Assembly: GCF_900115055.1 (NCBI RefSeq)
Contig: NZ_FOVD01000006.1
Coordinates: 1 to 64,000 of the forward strand
Reading direction: 5' to 3'
Source of the DNA: Chryseobacterium oleae
GTDB lineage: Bacteria; Bacteroidota; Bacteroidia; Flavobacteriales; Weeksellaceae
DNA length: 64,000 nt
Each line of letters starts with the position of its first letter. Position 1 is the first letter of the stretch. Positions 50,916 to 60,522 of this stretch are shown here, piece by piece. The position numbers and the translations under genes are program-made. Below the pieces are notes generated by a model, which was not told the DNA's origin, searched no databases, and saw only the letters and a program-made list of their open reading frames with translations.

Positions 50916-51887
50916 TTACAGCGAATTCTTTTTCATAAAATCAATAATTTCAGAAATATATCCAAACGCTATGGCCACAACGGTATCCGCTGCTCCATAA
51001 TATACGGTTACCTTATCTCCTTCCGAAAGGGCCGCACACGGGAACACCACATTGGGAATATCTCCCGTAAGTTCATACAGTTCTGCCGGAGCCAGTAAAT
51101 AAGGTTTCGTTCTGTACAGTACTTTTGACGGATCTTCAAGGTCCAGCAGCGATGCTCCCATAGAATAACGGAACCCTCTGCAGGTATTGATTACTCCATG
51201 ATAGAAAAGCAGCCATCCTTCATCCGTTTTAATAGGAACAGGCCCCGCTCCTATCTTTGTACACTGCCACGCACTGTCTTCAAACGGTGCTACTTTCATA
51301 ACGCAACGGTGCTCACCCCAGTATTTCATATCCGGGCTGTAGCTGATGTAGATATCTCCGAAAGGCGTATGTCCGTTATCACTCGGTCTGCTCAGCATGG
51401 CATATTTACCATCTATTTTTTCAGGGAAAAGAACTCCGTTTCTGTTGAAAGGAAGGAATGCATTTTCGCACTGAAAGAATTCTTTAAAATCAAAAGTATA
51501 GGCTATTCCGATCGTCGGGCCATGATATCCGTTACACCATGTGATCCAGTAGCGGTCTTCTATAAAGGCAACGCGGGGGTCGTATTTATAGTCAGATTCT
51601 ATCATTTCAGTATTTCCGGCTTTCATATCAATAGGATCATGATTGATCTCCCAATTGATCCCATCCTTACTGAAGCCTGCAAAAATATTCATCTGCACGG
51701 CTTTATTATCGCAACGGAAAACTCCCGCGAACCCATCTTCAAAAGGAACCACCGCACTGTTAAAAATGCTGTTGGACGTAGGTATTGCATATCTGTTGAT
51801 AATCGGATTTGCAGAGTAACGCCACATGATATCCCGGCTGTCTTCCGGACGATCCTGCCAAGGGATCTTTGCTGGTTGAAATGTCAT
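50916..51887 (-). CDS. GH130 beta-mannoside phosphorylase
   Basis: This 323-residue cytoplasmic GH130 enzyme phosphorolyses beta-1,4-mannosides to give mannose-1-phosphate. It has the five-bladed propeller pattern, with NSAVVPFEDGFAGVFRCD, YDPRVAFIEDRYWITWCNG (catalytic Asp region), GAGPVPIKTDEGWLLFYHG and YYGAADTVVAIA. No signal peptide is present. In this locus the likely substrate is Man-beta-1,4-GlcNAc left after the alpha-mannosides are trimmed. It lies 39 bp after the MFS transporter gene, its probable supplier. Confidence 0.92.
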   Translation of the reverse strand: MTFQPAKIPWQDRPEDSRDIMWRYSANPIINRYAIPTSNSIFNSAVVPFEDGFAGVFRCDNKAVQMNIFAGFSKDGINWEINHDPIDMKAGNTEMIESDYKYDPRVAFIEDRYWITWCNGYHGPTIGIAYTFDFKEFFQCENAFLPFNRNGVLFPEKIDGKYAMLSRPSDNGHTPFGDIYISYSPDMKYWGEHRCVMKVAPFEDSAWQCTKIGAGPVPIKTDEGWLLFYHGVINTCRGFRYSMGASLLDLEDPSKVLYRTKPYLLAPAELYELTGDIPNVVFPCAALSEGDKVTVYYGAADTVVAIAFGYISEIIDFMKKNSL

Positions 51888-51926
51888 AAAGTATTTTTAC
51901 TTTTATTTGTATGTTTAATGAATGAT

Positions 51927-53219
51927 TTAGTGTTCTTTCGGCTGATCAGGATAAGAGAATGGCACAAGTAATGTCACGACAAAAGCCGGAATGGTAGCAA
52001 TCAGAACCCAGATAAAAAACATCTTGTATCCTATCCAGTCGCTGATCATTCCGCTGAACATTCCGGGAATCATTACCCCAAGATTCATAATCCCGGTTGC
52101 AAAAGCGTAGTGAGCCGTTTTATGTTCACCCGGTGCGATCTGCTGCATGATGTAAAGCATGAGCCCTACAAAACCGAATCCGTAACCAAAATATTCCACT
52201 ACGACGGCAATTCCTACCGGAAGCAGTTCTGTCGGCTGGAAATAGGCCAGTAATGCATAGACTACAAATGGAATATTAAAGGCCGAACACAGCCATATCA
52301 GCGATTTTTTCAGTCCTCTGGCAGCAATAAAATAACCGGCCAGTACAGATCCTAAAATAAATGCCGCTGAACCGTAGGTCCCATAAATAAGTCCAATCTC
52401 TGAGGTAGATAATCCCAATCCGCCTGATGTTCTCGGAGCTTTGAAAAATAAAGGGGCAATTTTGATCGCAAATCCTTCCGCAAAACGGTAGAGGATAATG
52501 AACAGTACAGCCCACATGATATTTTTCTTTTTGAAGAAAGAGATGATCACTTCCAACAGCTCTTTACGAATGTTTCCAGCTTTTCTGGTTTCTTTTTCCT
52601 GTTTATTTTCTTTCGGTAAAACAGCGTAATGGTAAATAGCCAACACCAAAAACAGAAGGCCATAAATACCCATGATGATCATCCAGGCATTGACCACTCC
52701 TTTTGTTTTTTCTAAAACACCGGCAAAATAAACCAGAACTCCGCTGCTTATGATTTTGGCCAGGTTATAGAAAGCTCCCTGCCAACCAATGTATTTTGCC
52801 TGTTCTTTGTTCGTTAAAAAATTGATGTAGGTTCCATCTGCAGCAATGTCATGCGTAGCGCCACAAAATGCAACCACCGCAAAAAGGGCAATGCTGTATT
52901 TGAAAAAATCCGGCAAAGGAAGCGTTAAGGCAACCAAAGCAAACAGAATTCCTATAGCAAACTGAGTGGCAACAACAAAGAACTTTTTGGTCTTATAAAT
53001 CTCCAGAAAAGGGCTCCAGAGAGGTTTTAAGGTCCAGGAAAACATAATAAGTGCCGTCCAGAATGTAATCTTGGAATCTGAAACCCCCATATCCTTATAC
53101 ATAATTCCGGAAACCGCATTAATGGTCACAAAGGGTATTCCCATTGCAAAATATAATGTGGAGATCCAGAAGATCGGCTTTACTGAGCGAGTTTCAGACT
53201 TATTATTTCCCATATTCAA
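51927..53219 (-). CDS. MFS transporter (probable Man-GlcNAc importer)
   Basis: This 430-residue inner-membrane carrier of the major facilitator superfamily has about twelve transmembrane segments and a central cytoplasmic loop (about 200-220, NKQEKETRKAGN). Its position between susD and GH130 argues that it imports the disaccharide Man-GlcNAc or mannose into the cytoplasm. The substrate is inferred from context. The gap between susD and this gene contains a 132-bp inverted repeat. Confidence 0.88.
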   Translation of the reverse strand: MNMGNNKSETRSVKPIFWISTLYFAMGIPFVTINAVSGIMYKDMGVSDSKITFWTALIMFSWTLKPLWSPFLEIYKTKKFFVVATQFAIGILFALVALTLPLPDFFKYSIALFAVVAFCGATHDIAADGTYINFLTNKEQAKYIGWQGAFYNLAKIISSGVLVYFAGVLEKTKGVVNAWMIIMGIYGLLFLVLAIYHYAVLPKENKQEKETRKAGNIRKELLEVIISFFKKKNIMWAVLFIILYRFAEGFAIKIAPLFFKAPRTSGGLGLSTSEIGLIYGTYGSAAFILGSVLAGYFIAARGLKKSLIWLCSAFNIPFVVYALLAYFQPTELLPVGIAVVVEYFGYGFGFVGLMLYIMQQIAPGEHKTAHYAFATGIMNLGVMIPGMFSGMISDWIGYKMFFIWVLIATIPAFVVTLLVPFSYPDQPKEH

Positions 53220-53238
53220 ATTAAAATAGTAAAGAAAA

Positions 53239-53370
53239 GAGGACCTCTCAAAAGTGGCATTCCGGATTGAAACGAAACTAAAATTGAAGAATTCTGAAAC
53301 AAACGTTTTAAGAAATTTCTCCTTCCGGAATGAAAAAAACCAAATTAAATCTGACTTTTGAGATGGCCTC
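53239..53370. repeat. 132-bp element with terminal inverted repeats
   Basis: The ends 53239-53255 and 53354-53370 are 17-bp inverted repeats with two mismatches (GAGG ... TCTCAAAAGT). Inside are perfect 9-bp inverted repeats CATTCCGGA (53258-53266) and TCCGGAATG (53324-53332). No coding frame and no clear target-site duplication is seen. It may be a MITE-like element or a large mRNA hairpin. Confidence 0.65.
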
Positions 53371-53401
53371 TATATCTTTATTTTTGATCTGCTTAAAATT
53401 A

Positions 53402-55039
53402 TTACTTTTTATCCCACCAAAGCTTGGTGCCTCCGTTGTCAGGGCCACCTAACTGCTGAACGGCCTGTGCATAGTTAAAAGTTGAATTTTTGGTATCATT
53501 TGTGAACGGAACTCTTCTGATCATCTGATCTGTACTGATTAATCCGCCACTATCATTTTTTCTGACTTTGAATAAAACCGGATACCCTGTTCTTCTCTGT
53601 TCAGCCCATGCTTCAGGACCGTCCGGATAAAGAGCCAGCCATTTTTGAGTAATAATTCTTTCCAGTTTCTTTTCGTTAGAATCACTGCTATTCCAGGCAA
53701 TTGTAATTGTACTTAATTGTGAATTTCCGGCAAGTATATTATTATCTGCATTTTTTGGATCAATATAAGGAGCTTCTGTAGAAACACCATCTGCAAGATA
53801 AGTAGCTGCGTCAGCACTTTTACCCCATTCTCCAAAAGACTGGCTGACACCCGCCTGATAATTAGCCTGTATGTCACCTGCCCCTGAATAACCTCTCAAG
53901 GCTGCTTCAGCTTTTAAAAACCAGGTTTCAGCAGCCGTAAACAGTTTGAACTTTCCATTTACGCCGGAAAAATAATCACCGCTGGCAGCTCTTGCTGCCG
54001 GTTGCGAATAACCACCGTATGTCGGTTGCCCATTTATTAAATTAATCCCTTGACGTATTCCTATATATTGAGGTTTACCATTGATATAGGTTGCCGGATC
54101 GGTTGCCGGGTTGGCATATGCAGAAAGTCTGGGATCTTTGAAACCATTCATATAAGCCATGATGGGTGCCCCTATAGAACAGTCACCCCACGAATAGATA
54201 ATAAAACTTAATTCGTGCTGCCCAACACTGATTAAAGCATTGTCTGCATTATCGGATATCAATCCTGCGGATGAGGCCAGCGCTTCTTCAGCATACTGTC
54301 TTGACTTTGCGGGATCAGCATAGCTCATACGCAACGCAAATCTCAGTTTAAGAGAGTTGGCCAATTTTGCCCATTTTGCTATATCTCCACCATAAATCAA
54401 ATCTGATTTTTTCACAACACTTTTATCTTCTACATTCTGCGTTGCTGGAGTATTTTGTACTTTTTGCAAATCAGCAATAGCAACGGTAAGATCATGAATA
54501 AAATTATTGTAAGCGTCCTGCTGAGAATCGAAATCTGTAATACCGTTTGCATTAGGCGTGTCATATTTGCTGTACACTACGGGTCCGTGGCGATCTGAAA
54601 CTCTTGATGCTGTAAGAATTTTCAATATTTTTTTTACTGCAAAAGTTGCTGTGAAATCTATCCCCGGATAATTGTCTTTTGCCGCATTATCAATGATAAT
54701 AGAATTATTAAAAGTATCCTGCTGTCTCGCAATGATTCTATTGTTCCAGCCATCCATCATTAAATAGGTAAGATTATTTGTTCCCCCATTAAATTGTGAT
54801 GCTGTACTGAACATTCCGCTATACATATCTGCATTAAGATTGGTCGCTAACTGATAATCTGCCTGAAAACCTCTTTGTATGGATTTCATAGGATCTACAA
54901 TTGCTTTAAAATCTGCATAAAAATTTTCCGGACCACCCACTTTTTGCTTATTAAAATCTTCAAAGTCTCCGGTGCAGCTGGAGGCAGAAAAAAATACCGC
55001 CACTCCAAGTATATAAGTTTTAAAATTATTTATTTTCAT
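53402..55039 (-). CDS. SusD/RagB-like surface glycan-binding lipoprotein
   Basis: This 545-residue outer-membrane lipoprotein partners SusC and captures the glycan at the surface. It has a lipobox (SASSC, Cys22), then a helical TPR-like scaffold typical of SusD-like group 2 proteins (KWAKLANSLKLRFALRMSY; KWLALYPDGPEAWAEQRRTGYP near the C-terminus). It begins 14 bp after the SusC stop, a classic pairing. Confidence 0.93.
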   Translation of the reverse strand: MKINNFKTYILGVAVFFSASSCTGDFEDFNKQKVGGPENFYADFKAIVDPMKSIQRGFQADYQLATNLNADMYSGMFSTASQFNGGTNNLTYLMMDGWNNRIIARQQDTFNNSIIIDNAAKDNYPGIDFTATFAVKKILKILTASRVSDRHGPVVYSKYDTPNANGITDFDSQQDAYNNFIHDLTVAIADLQKVQNTPATQNVEDKSVVKKSDLIYGGDIAKWAKLANSLKLRFALRMSYADPAKSRQYAEEALASSAGLISDNADNALISVGQHELSFIIYSWGDCSIGAPIMAYMNGFKDPRLSAYANPATDPATYINGKPQYIGIRQGINLINGQPTYGGYSQPAARAASGDYFSGVNGKFKLFTAAETWFLKAEAALRGYSGAGDIQANYQAGVSQSFGEWGKSADAATYLADGVSTEAPYIDPKNADNNILAGNSQLSTITIAWNSSDSNEKKLERIITQKWLALYPDGPEAWAEQRRTGYPVLFKVRKNDSGGLISTDQMIRRVPFTNDTKNSTFNYAQAVQQLGGPDNGGTKLWWDKK

Positions 55040-55053
55040 TTTAGTATTGTATA

Positions 55054-58014
55054 TTAGAAGTTAGCTTTTAATGATAATCCGATAGATCTGGTAATTGGTA
55101 TACCAAAAGAATCCACTCCTACCCCACCAGGCGTGTTTCCTGAAACCTGTTCAGGATCAAACGGTGCTTTTTTATAAAAGAAAAATAGATTTGTTCCCAC
55201 GATACTTACGGTTGCATTTCTCACGTAACTGGAGTTAATATCAAAAGTATACGCGATAGACGCCTGACGCAGTCTTACCGTGGTTGCACTGTATATATAG
55301 GCTTCATCAATTCCTGCGCTTTCCTGATTTGCTCCTACAGCTTTGTAATAGGTTTTAGCATCGGTTAGTCCGGTATATGCAGCTCCTGCATTCGGAGTTC
55401 CCGGTGCATATACAGCATTCGGAATAGCTACTCCGCCTGCATCTCTGGCAGAAGCACTCGTCTGGCTTACCCCAAGCATATCATTTGCTTTTTCTGTAAG
55501 AGAAAGAACTTTGCCCCCAAATTTTCCATCAACAAGAAAAGAAATTCCTAATTTTCCAATATTAAAAGTGTTGCCAAACCCTAACATAAATTTAGGATTC
55601 GGATTCCCTAAATAGCCAATGTTTTTCTCTGCCAAAGGTTTTCCATCAGCATCAACCAGAATTCTCCCCTGGTCATCTCTCAGGAATTTGATCCCATAGA
55701 TGTCTCCAAAAGATCCACCCACTTTAAGTTTTGTATAAGCACCACCACCAGTAAGTGCAAGAGGTAGATTTTCCGGAACTTTTAACCTGTCTGGAAATAA
55801 TTCTACAATTTTGTTTTTGTTGGTAGACCCATTTAAATTAGCTGTCCAGCCGAATTTTCCTGAATCAAATATTTTATAGGATAGAGAAGATTCAAAACCT
55901 GTATTTTGTATTTTCCCAGCGTTTACATAATAGGAACCAGATGGCAAACCTCCTAAATTAGAGGAGATCGTAACTGGCAGAAGCTGGTTGGTAGCTTTTG
56001 AATTATAGTAGGTGATATCAAAATTTAAACGGTTTTTAAACAATCTTAATTCAGTACCAACTTCAAAAGTCTTATTGAGTTCCGGTTTTACAAACAATTC
56101 ACTGAAAGCAGGATCTGTCACGAGTGAATATTTAGGATATAAAATTTGACCGGCATCCACAATATATCCGTAAGCCGTATTATATGGAGTTGTTGCAGTT
56201 GTTAAATTGGCTGGTAATCCTAACCCTACGGTAGCATAAGACCCTCTGATTTTCCAAAAATTAATGGTTTCGGGCAGTTTGAAGATGGAGGATAATACAG
56301 CATTAACTCCTACAGATTCATAATCGTACCCATTCGTGTCTGTAAAAGCTAATGTAGAATCCCAGTCATTTCTAAAGGTCATATCTACATACACCATATT
56401 CTTATAACCCAAAGATGCACTTGCAAAAACAGACTGTATTTGTTTTTTAGTACTGTAATTTATATGATGAAACCCGTCTCCTACACTCCTGTCTACATTC
56501 CATTGCAGATTACTGAGTGTAAATAAATTCGGAGCTGCCAAATAAGCATTATCAATTTCCGTCACTGTATTTCTTGAGGTATTGATACTTCCACCCACTG
56601 TAAAATCCAATGAAATATCTTCGCTCAATTTTGGACTCCCTACCAATAAGACATCACCATAAGTAGAAGAGTTTTCATATTTGTTTTGAAGAAGTCTTCC
56701 ATTAATTCCACTGCTCGTTATTAGGTTTGGATCTGAATAGGCCGAGACCCCTCTTTGGCTATCCGTAACATTCCAGCTATAGTTCCCTCTTATTCTGGCA
56801 GATAACCATGGATTGATTTGATAGGCAAGGGATAAAGCACTGTATGTATTTTTGTTATTAACAGTAACTCTATTTCTGTTTAATATCCAATAAGGGTTTT
56901 GTGTTGCTGGATTTCCGTTGAATTTTCCGTCCGGTCCTATTGCCCACCAGTTTTGAGCAGGTAATAATCTTGTTTTATCTATAAAAGAATAATTACTGTC
57001 ATTATATTGATCAAAATCTACTCCTCTTGGCAACCAATACAAACTCACTAGAGGTGAGAAAGAAACACCGGGAGTCTGTCTGTTGACGCTATTCTGCAAT
57101 GAACCAATAAAATTAGCATCCAGCGTTAACTTATCATTCAGATATTTACTGGAATTTCTAAAAGAGATATTATATTGATCAAAATAAGAAGAAGGAACAA
57201 CTCCTTTATTAGTTGTATTTCCTATAGAGAAATAATTCGTTGATTTTTCAGTTCCTGACTGGAAAGAAAGGCTGTTCACCCATGTCGTTCCATTTTGCAG
57301 GAAATCTTTCAGGTGATCTTTAGAATCGCCTTTTGCCCCCCAGCTCTCATTGGAAACACCCGGAGCTTGGCCTGAGACTGCAGGATCATAAGAAAGGTAG
57401 CTATGTTGCAGCTTAGGAAGGCTATAGGCCTGATCTACTGTCAGACTCGTATTGTAAGTTATAGAACTTCTCCCTAATTTTCCTTTCTTAGTGGTAATCA
57501 GTATAACACCATTACCTCCCATAGAACCATAAAGAGCAGAAGCAGAAGCCCCTTTTAAGAAGTTCATGCTTTCAATGTCATCCGGATTGATGGAGCTTAA
57601 AACATCTCCTGCATCAGGCATTGTAGAATATTGGCTGGCCTCCGGAGCTTTTCCAACCCCGTTAATAATCGGTATACCATCTATAACATACAGTGGCTGG
57701 CTGCTGTTGGCAGATTTATTTCCTCTCATTAAAACCCTCACCGAACTTCCTACACCATTAGTTCTATTGATCTGTACGTTGGAAACTTTTCCACTGATAG
57801 AGTTTAAAAAATTGGGTGTTTTCACTTCCGTTAGTTCATCTCCACCAATTTGCTGGCTGGAGTAAGTAAGGGAGCGAGCCTGCCTTTTAATCCCCAAAGA
57901 GGTCACCACCACCTCTTCTATTTTAGTTGTATTAGCGGTATCTGCCTTTTTAGTTTCCTGTGCGTAAGCAGACAAAGAAAAAACTAATAAAACCGGTATA
58001 ACAGTTTTTCTCAT
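55054..58014 (-). CDS. SusC/RagA family TonB-linked outer-membrane transporter
   Basis: This 986-residue TonB-dependent porin imports oligosaccharides with its SusD lid. A signal peptide (1-18, cut near AYAQ) is followed almost at once by the TonB-box-like KIEEVVVTSLGIKR, then the plug (with LMRGNKSANSSQPLYVIDG and FLKGASASALYGSMGGNGV) and the barrel ending SIGLSLKANF. The carboxypeptidase-like N-terminal domain of most SusC proteins is absent. The start at 58014 puts the signal peptide first. It heads the N-glycan locus. Confidence 0.94.
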   Translation of the reverse strand: MRKTVIPVLLVFSLSAYAQETKKADTANTTKIEEVVVTSLGIKRQARSLTYSSQQIGGDELTEVKTPNFLNSISGKVSNVQINRTNGVGSSVRVLMRGNKSANSSQPLYVIDGIPIINGVGKAPEASQYSTMPDAGDVLSSINPDDIESMNFLKGASASALYGSMGGNGVILITTKKGKLGRSSITYNTSLTVDQAYSLPKLQHSYLSYDPAVSGQAPGVSNESWGAKGDSKDHLKDFLQNGTTWVNSLSFQSGTEKSTNYFSIGNTTNKGVVPSSYFDQYNISFRNSSKYLNDKLTLDANFIGSLQNSVNRQTPGVSFSPLVSLYWLPRGVDFDQYNDSNYSFIDKTRLLPAQNWWAIGPDGKFNGNPATQNPYWILNRNRVTVNNKNTYSALSLAYQINPWLSARIRGNYSWNVTDSQRGVSAYSDPNLITSSGINGRLLQNKYENSSTYGDVLLVGSPKLSEDISLDFTVGGSINTSRNTVTEIDNAYLAAPNLFTLSNLQWNVDRSVGDGFHHINYSTKKQIQSVFASASLGYKNMVYVDMTFRNDWDSTLAFTDTNGYDYESVGVNAVLSSIFKLPETINFWKIRGSYATVGLGLPANLTTATTPYNTAYGYIVDAGQILYPKYSLVTDPAFSELFVKPELNKTFEVGTELRLFKNRLNFDITYYNSKATNQLLPVTISSNLGGLPSGSYYVNAGKIQNTGFESSLSYKIFDSGKFGWTANLNGSTNKNKIVELFPDRLKVPENLPLALTGGGAYTKLKVGGSFGDIYGIKFLRDDQGRILVDADGKPLAEKNIGYLGNPNPKFMLGFGNTFNIGKLGISFLVDGKFGGKVLSLTEKANDMLGVSQTSASARDAGGVAIPNAVYAPGTPNAGAAYTGLTDAKTYYKAVGANQESAGIDEAYIYSATTVRLRQASIAYTFDINSSYVRNATVSIVGTNLFFFYKKAPFDPEQVSGNTPGGVGVDSFGIPITRSIGLSLKANF

Positions 58015-58362
58015 AAGGTTAGTTTTATTAAGATTTATTTGAGAATCAACCACATCCCTTTAAATTTCATTAACGATATAAAACATTATTTATCTTCTTT
58101 TTTCCGCAACATTCTGTTCTATACTCCTCAAATAATTAAAGTTTTGTTAAGATTTAATTCATATTAGCAAATCTAAATTTTGTTAACAGCTGGATATAAT
58201 GTTATTTTATCATAAAACGATATTATTTATTCAGGTCTTTTTTACACATCTCATTTACCCTCTGATTTGCAGTAAAATAGACCATTTCACAACTTATTAC
58301 TTTCCAGCCCCTGATGTGACATTTTTTTAACACTTTTTGATAAAAATGCATCTGATATTCAT
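58015..58362. other. Regulatory region upstream of susC
   Basis: No gene lies here. The minus strand carries a TAGATTTG box at 58168-58175, which would give a leader of about 150 nt before susC. The region is very AT-rich and is the likely binding area for the AraC regulator upstream. No clear operator was picked out. Confidence 0.4.
58168..58175 (-). promoter_or_regulatory. Candidate -7 box of susC
   Basis: The minus strand reads TAGATTTG, matching TAnnTTTG. The usual -33 element is missing, consistent with a promoter that needs an activator. Confidence 0.45.
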
Positions 58363-58391
58363 AAAAAAATCCGGATAAAACGATCCGGATT
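58363..58391 (-). terminator. Terminator of the AraC regulator gene
   Basis: AATCCGGAT and ATCCGGATT form a 9-bp stem with a 6-nt loop; reading leftward it is followed by a T run. It separates the regulator from the susC transcript. Confidence 0.82.
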
Positions 58392-58431
58392 GTAAGTATA
58401 TAAACAATGTATTTCCTTAATTTAAAAAGCG

Positions 58432-59310
58432 TTACTCTATTTTCTTCACACCTTTAAAAAGCTCTTTGAACTCAGTAGGCGTTGTTTTTTTAATAGATTT
58501 AAAAACTTTGTTGAAATTGGCTATATTATTAAAACCTGCTTCAAAAGCCGTCTCAAAAACTGTCAGATTCTTCTCCATAAGCCACCTCGCAGCATAGCTG
58601 ATCCTTATTTCGTTCAGATAATTCACAAAAGTCTTACCCGTTCTTTTTTTGATGAATCTGTTAAAAGTAACACTGCTCATATTGATCAGAGAAGCCGCGT
58701 CATGAAGGGTAATCTTGCTTTCAAAATTCTTATGCACAAAATCGTGTACAATCTTCATTTTATCATTATCTGCAAAGGTTTCCGATTCTATGCTGTACGA
58801 GGACAAAAGCGTTTTATCTTCGGCAATGGCCAGTTCATTAAGAATTTTCATGATCTCAATGAAAGATTCGAAACTGTTCATTTTGGATAAATTGAAAAAG
58901 GAGTCTTTAAGCTTTTCCGCCGTTTCCTGGGAAAACAGAATGCCCCGGATTGAGTCCTTCATCAGGTTGCTGATGGGTTTCAGAATATTTTTGTCCATCA
59001 TCGACTGATTAAAAAAATCCTGATTAAACTGCACCGTGATCTCATGCGTTTTCCGGTTTTTGCACTTATGGTTGGCCCAGCAGTGTGGAAGATTCGGACC
59101 CACCAACACCAGTTCAATGTCGCCGATCTCTCCTGTGTGGTCCCCGATCATCCGGCGGTATCCTTTTCCTTTGCTGATAAAATTGATCTCAATTTCCGGG
59201 TGATAATGATATGGGAAATCAAAAGATGCCTTTATCCGGTCAAACACAAGAAAACTGTCCTCGGGAGATAATGGCGTTATTTCTCTCAAAATATTTTCTA
59301 GCTTACTCAT
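58432..59310 (-). CDS. AraC family regulator with cupin domain
   Basis: This 292-residue regulator has an N-terminal cupin sensing domain (about 25-100: FPYHYHPEIEINFISKGKG, VGPNLPHCW) and a C-terminal double helix-turn-helix (about 190-288: ITLHDAASLINMSSVTFNRF, ... FETAFEAGFNNIANFNKVFK). The cupin probably binds a small sugar. It lies just upstream of susC on the same strand and is the only regulator near the mannan/N-glycan locus, so control of that locus is likely but inferred. It has its own terminator. Confidence 0.9.
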   Translation of the reverse strand: MSKLENILREITPLSPEDSFLVFDRIKASFDFPYHYHPEIEINFISKGKGYRRMIGDHTGEIGDIELVLVGPNLPHCWANHKCKNRKTHEITVQFNQDFFNQSMMDKNILKPISNLMKDSIRGILFSQETAEKLKDSFFNLSKMNSFESFIEIMKILNELAIAEDKTLLSSYSIESETFADNDKMKIVHDFVHKNFESKITLHDAASLINMSSVTFNRFIKKRTGKTFVNYLNEIRISYAARWLMEKNLTVFETAFEAGFNNIANFNKVFKSIKKTTPTEFKELFKGVKKIE

Positions 59311-59567
59311 CTAATCTTTGAAGAAATTAAAGTTATAATTCAATACAGTACGTTTTTGCAAAATTGATAAAAAACCAATCAACTAATATATAATTTTTAT
59401 TTTTTCTATGTTTTTGATTAAAAAACTGAAACGAAAATCGAAATTAAGGCCTGAAATGGATAAAAGAATGCCTGTTAACCTTATAAAATCCGGTCATCAG
59501 GAACAGGTTTCTATTTATTAATGCTGCCAAAACCTTCTTTTTTGTATCTTTAAGCTAAAGTAATTGT
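59311..59567. other. Divergent AraC/AraC intergenic region
   Basis: The gap between two outward-facing AraC genes is AT-rich. The only promoter-like match is TATCTTTA near 59546, one base off the -7 consensus, ahead of the rightward gene. Confidence 0.3.
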
Positions 59568-60434
59568 ATGCAGCAGCAGCTTATTTTTGAAGATCACTAT
59601 AAAAAACTCGGCCTTGAACTATTCTCCCAGAACAATCTGGAGAAGATCAATGGAACTCAATTCAGATATGACATCAAAATCCTTTTCATTCCGGAAGGTT
59701 ATGAGCTTACTGTAGATTTTAATCATTATCAGGTATCAAAACCTACCCTTTTCTTTCTCACCAGCCAACACCTGAAAATAGAAAAAGGACAGGAGGAATC
59801 TATGCTTCTGTATTATAACCGTGATTTTTACTGCATTCAGATTCATGACAAAGAAGTAGCCTGTGACGGACTTCTTTTCCATAATGTATTTGAAATTCCT
59901 TTCGTAGAGCTTACCGATGTGGAAACTGCTGATATTAAAAATTTATTCCAGCATATAAAAAATGAGTTGCAATGGAAAGATTCTTCTGCTGAGGAAATGA
60001 TTCGAACCTATGTAAAACAGATCATCATTCGCGCGACCAGAAACTGGAAAAAGCAGCATCTTAATAATGATACGGTGAAAATTCCGGGCACTGAACTGGA
60101 TGTCTTCAGAGACTTCAGCCGGTATCTGGAAATTCATTTCAGGGAAAAACATAATGTCGCAGACTATGCAGAACTCCTTCATATCGCTCCGAAAACATTA
60201 ACGCATAAATTTAAAAACCTGAATATAGAATCCCCCAACCAGTTGATCATCAACAGGATTTTACTGGAAGCGAAAAGACTTCTTTTCTACACCGATAAAC
60301 CTGTGAAAGAAATCGCGTATGATCTTGGTTATGAGGATCCGGCTTATTTCAACCGTCTTTTCACCAATAAAACGGGAAATACACCCGCCAATTTCAAGAA
60401 AAACTACCCGTCGGGAAAAAAGTACAATATTTAA
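59568..60434 (+). CDS. AraC family transcriptional regulator
   Basis: This 288-residue regulator has an N-terminal beta-rich sensing part (about 15-105) without a strong cupin motif, and a C-terminal AraC DNA-binding domain (about 185-285: HNVADYAELLHIAPKTLTHK, ... VKEIAYDLGYEDPAYFNRLF). It is not closely related to the neighbouring AraC protein. The following gene encodes an OsmC-type peroxidase with its own promoter, so stress or peroxide control is possible but unproven. Confidence 0.88.
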   Translation: MQQQLIFEDHYKKLGLELFSQNNLEKINGTQFRYDIKILFIPEGYELTVDFNHYQVSKPTLFFLTSQHLKIEKGQEESMLLYYNRDFYCIQIHDKEVACDGLLFHNVFEIPFVELTDVETADIKNLFQHIKNELQWKDSSAEEMIRTYVKQIIIRATRNWKKQHLNNDTVKIPGTELDVFRDFSRYLEIHFREKHNVADYAELLHIAPKTLTHKFKNLNIESPNQLIINRILLEAKRLLFYTDKPVKEIAYDLGYEDPAYFNRLFTNKTGNTPANFKKNYPSGKKYNI

Positions 60435-60447
60435 GTCATTTTATCTA

Positions 60448-60478
60448 TTGAATCCGGCTTCCGACCACCCTATCTTTG
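60448..60478 (+). promoter_or_regulatory. Promoter of the osmC-like gene
   Basis: TTG (60448-60450) and TATCTTTG (60471-60478) are 20 bp apart, close to the Bacteroidota optimum. Confidence 0.7.
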
Positions 60479-60522
60479 TATCATCAAAATCAATATATTA
60501 AAAACAACAAAAAGCAAACATT

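Noticed and set aside
58015..58053. 13-residue upstream extension of SusC
   Set aside because: It would place polar residues ahead of a clean signal peptide starting at 58014.
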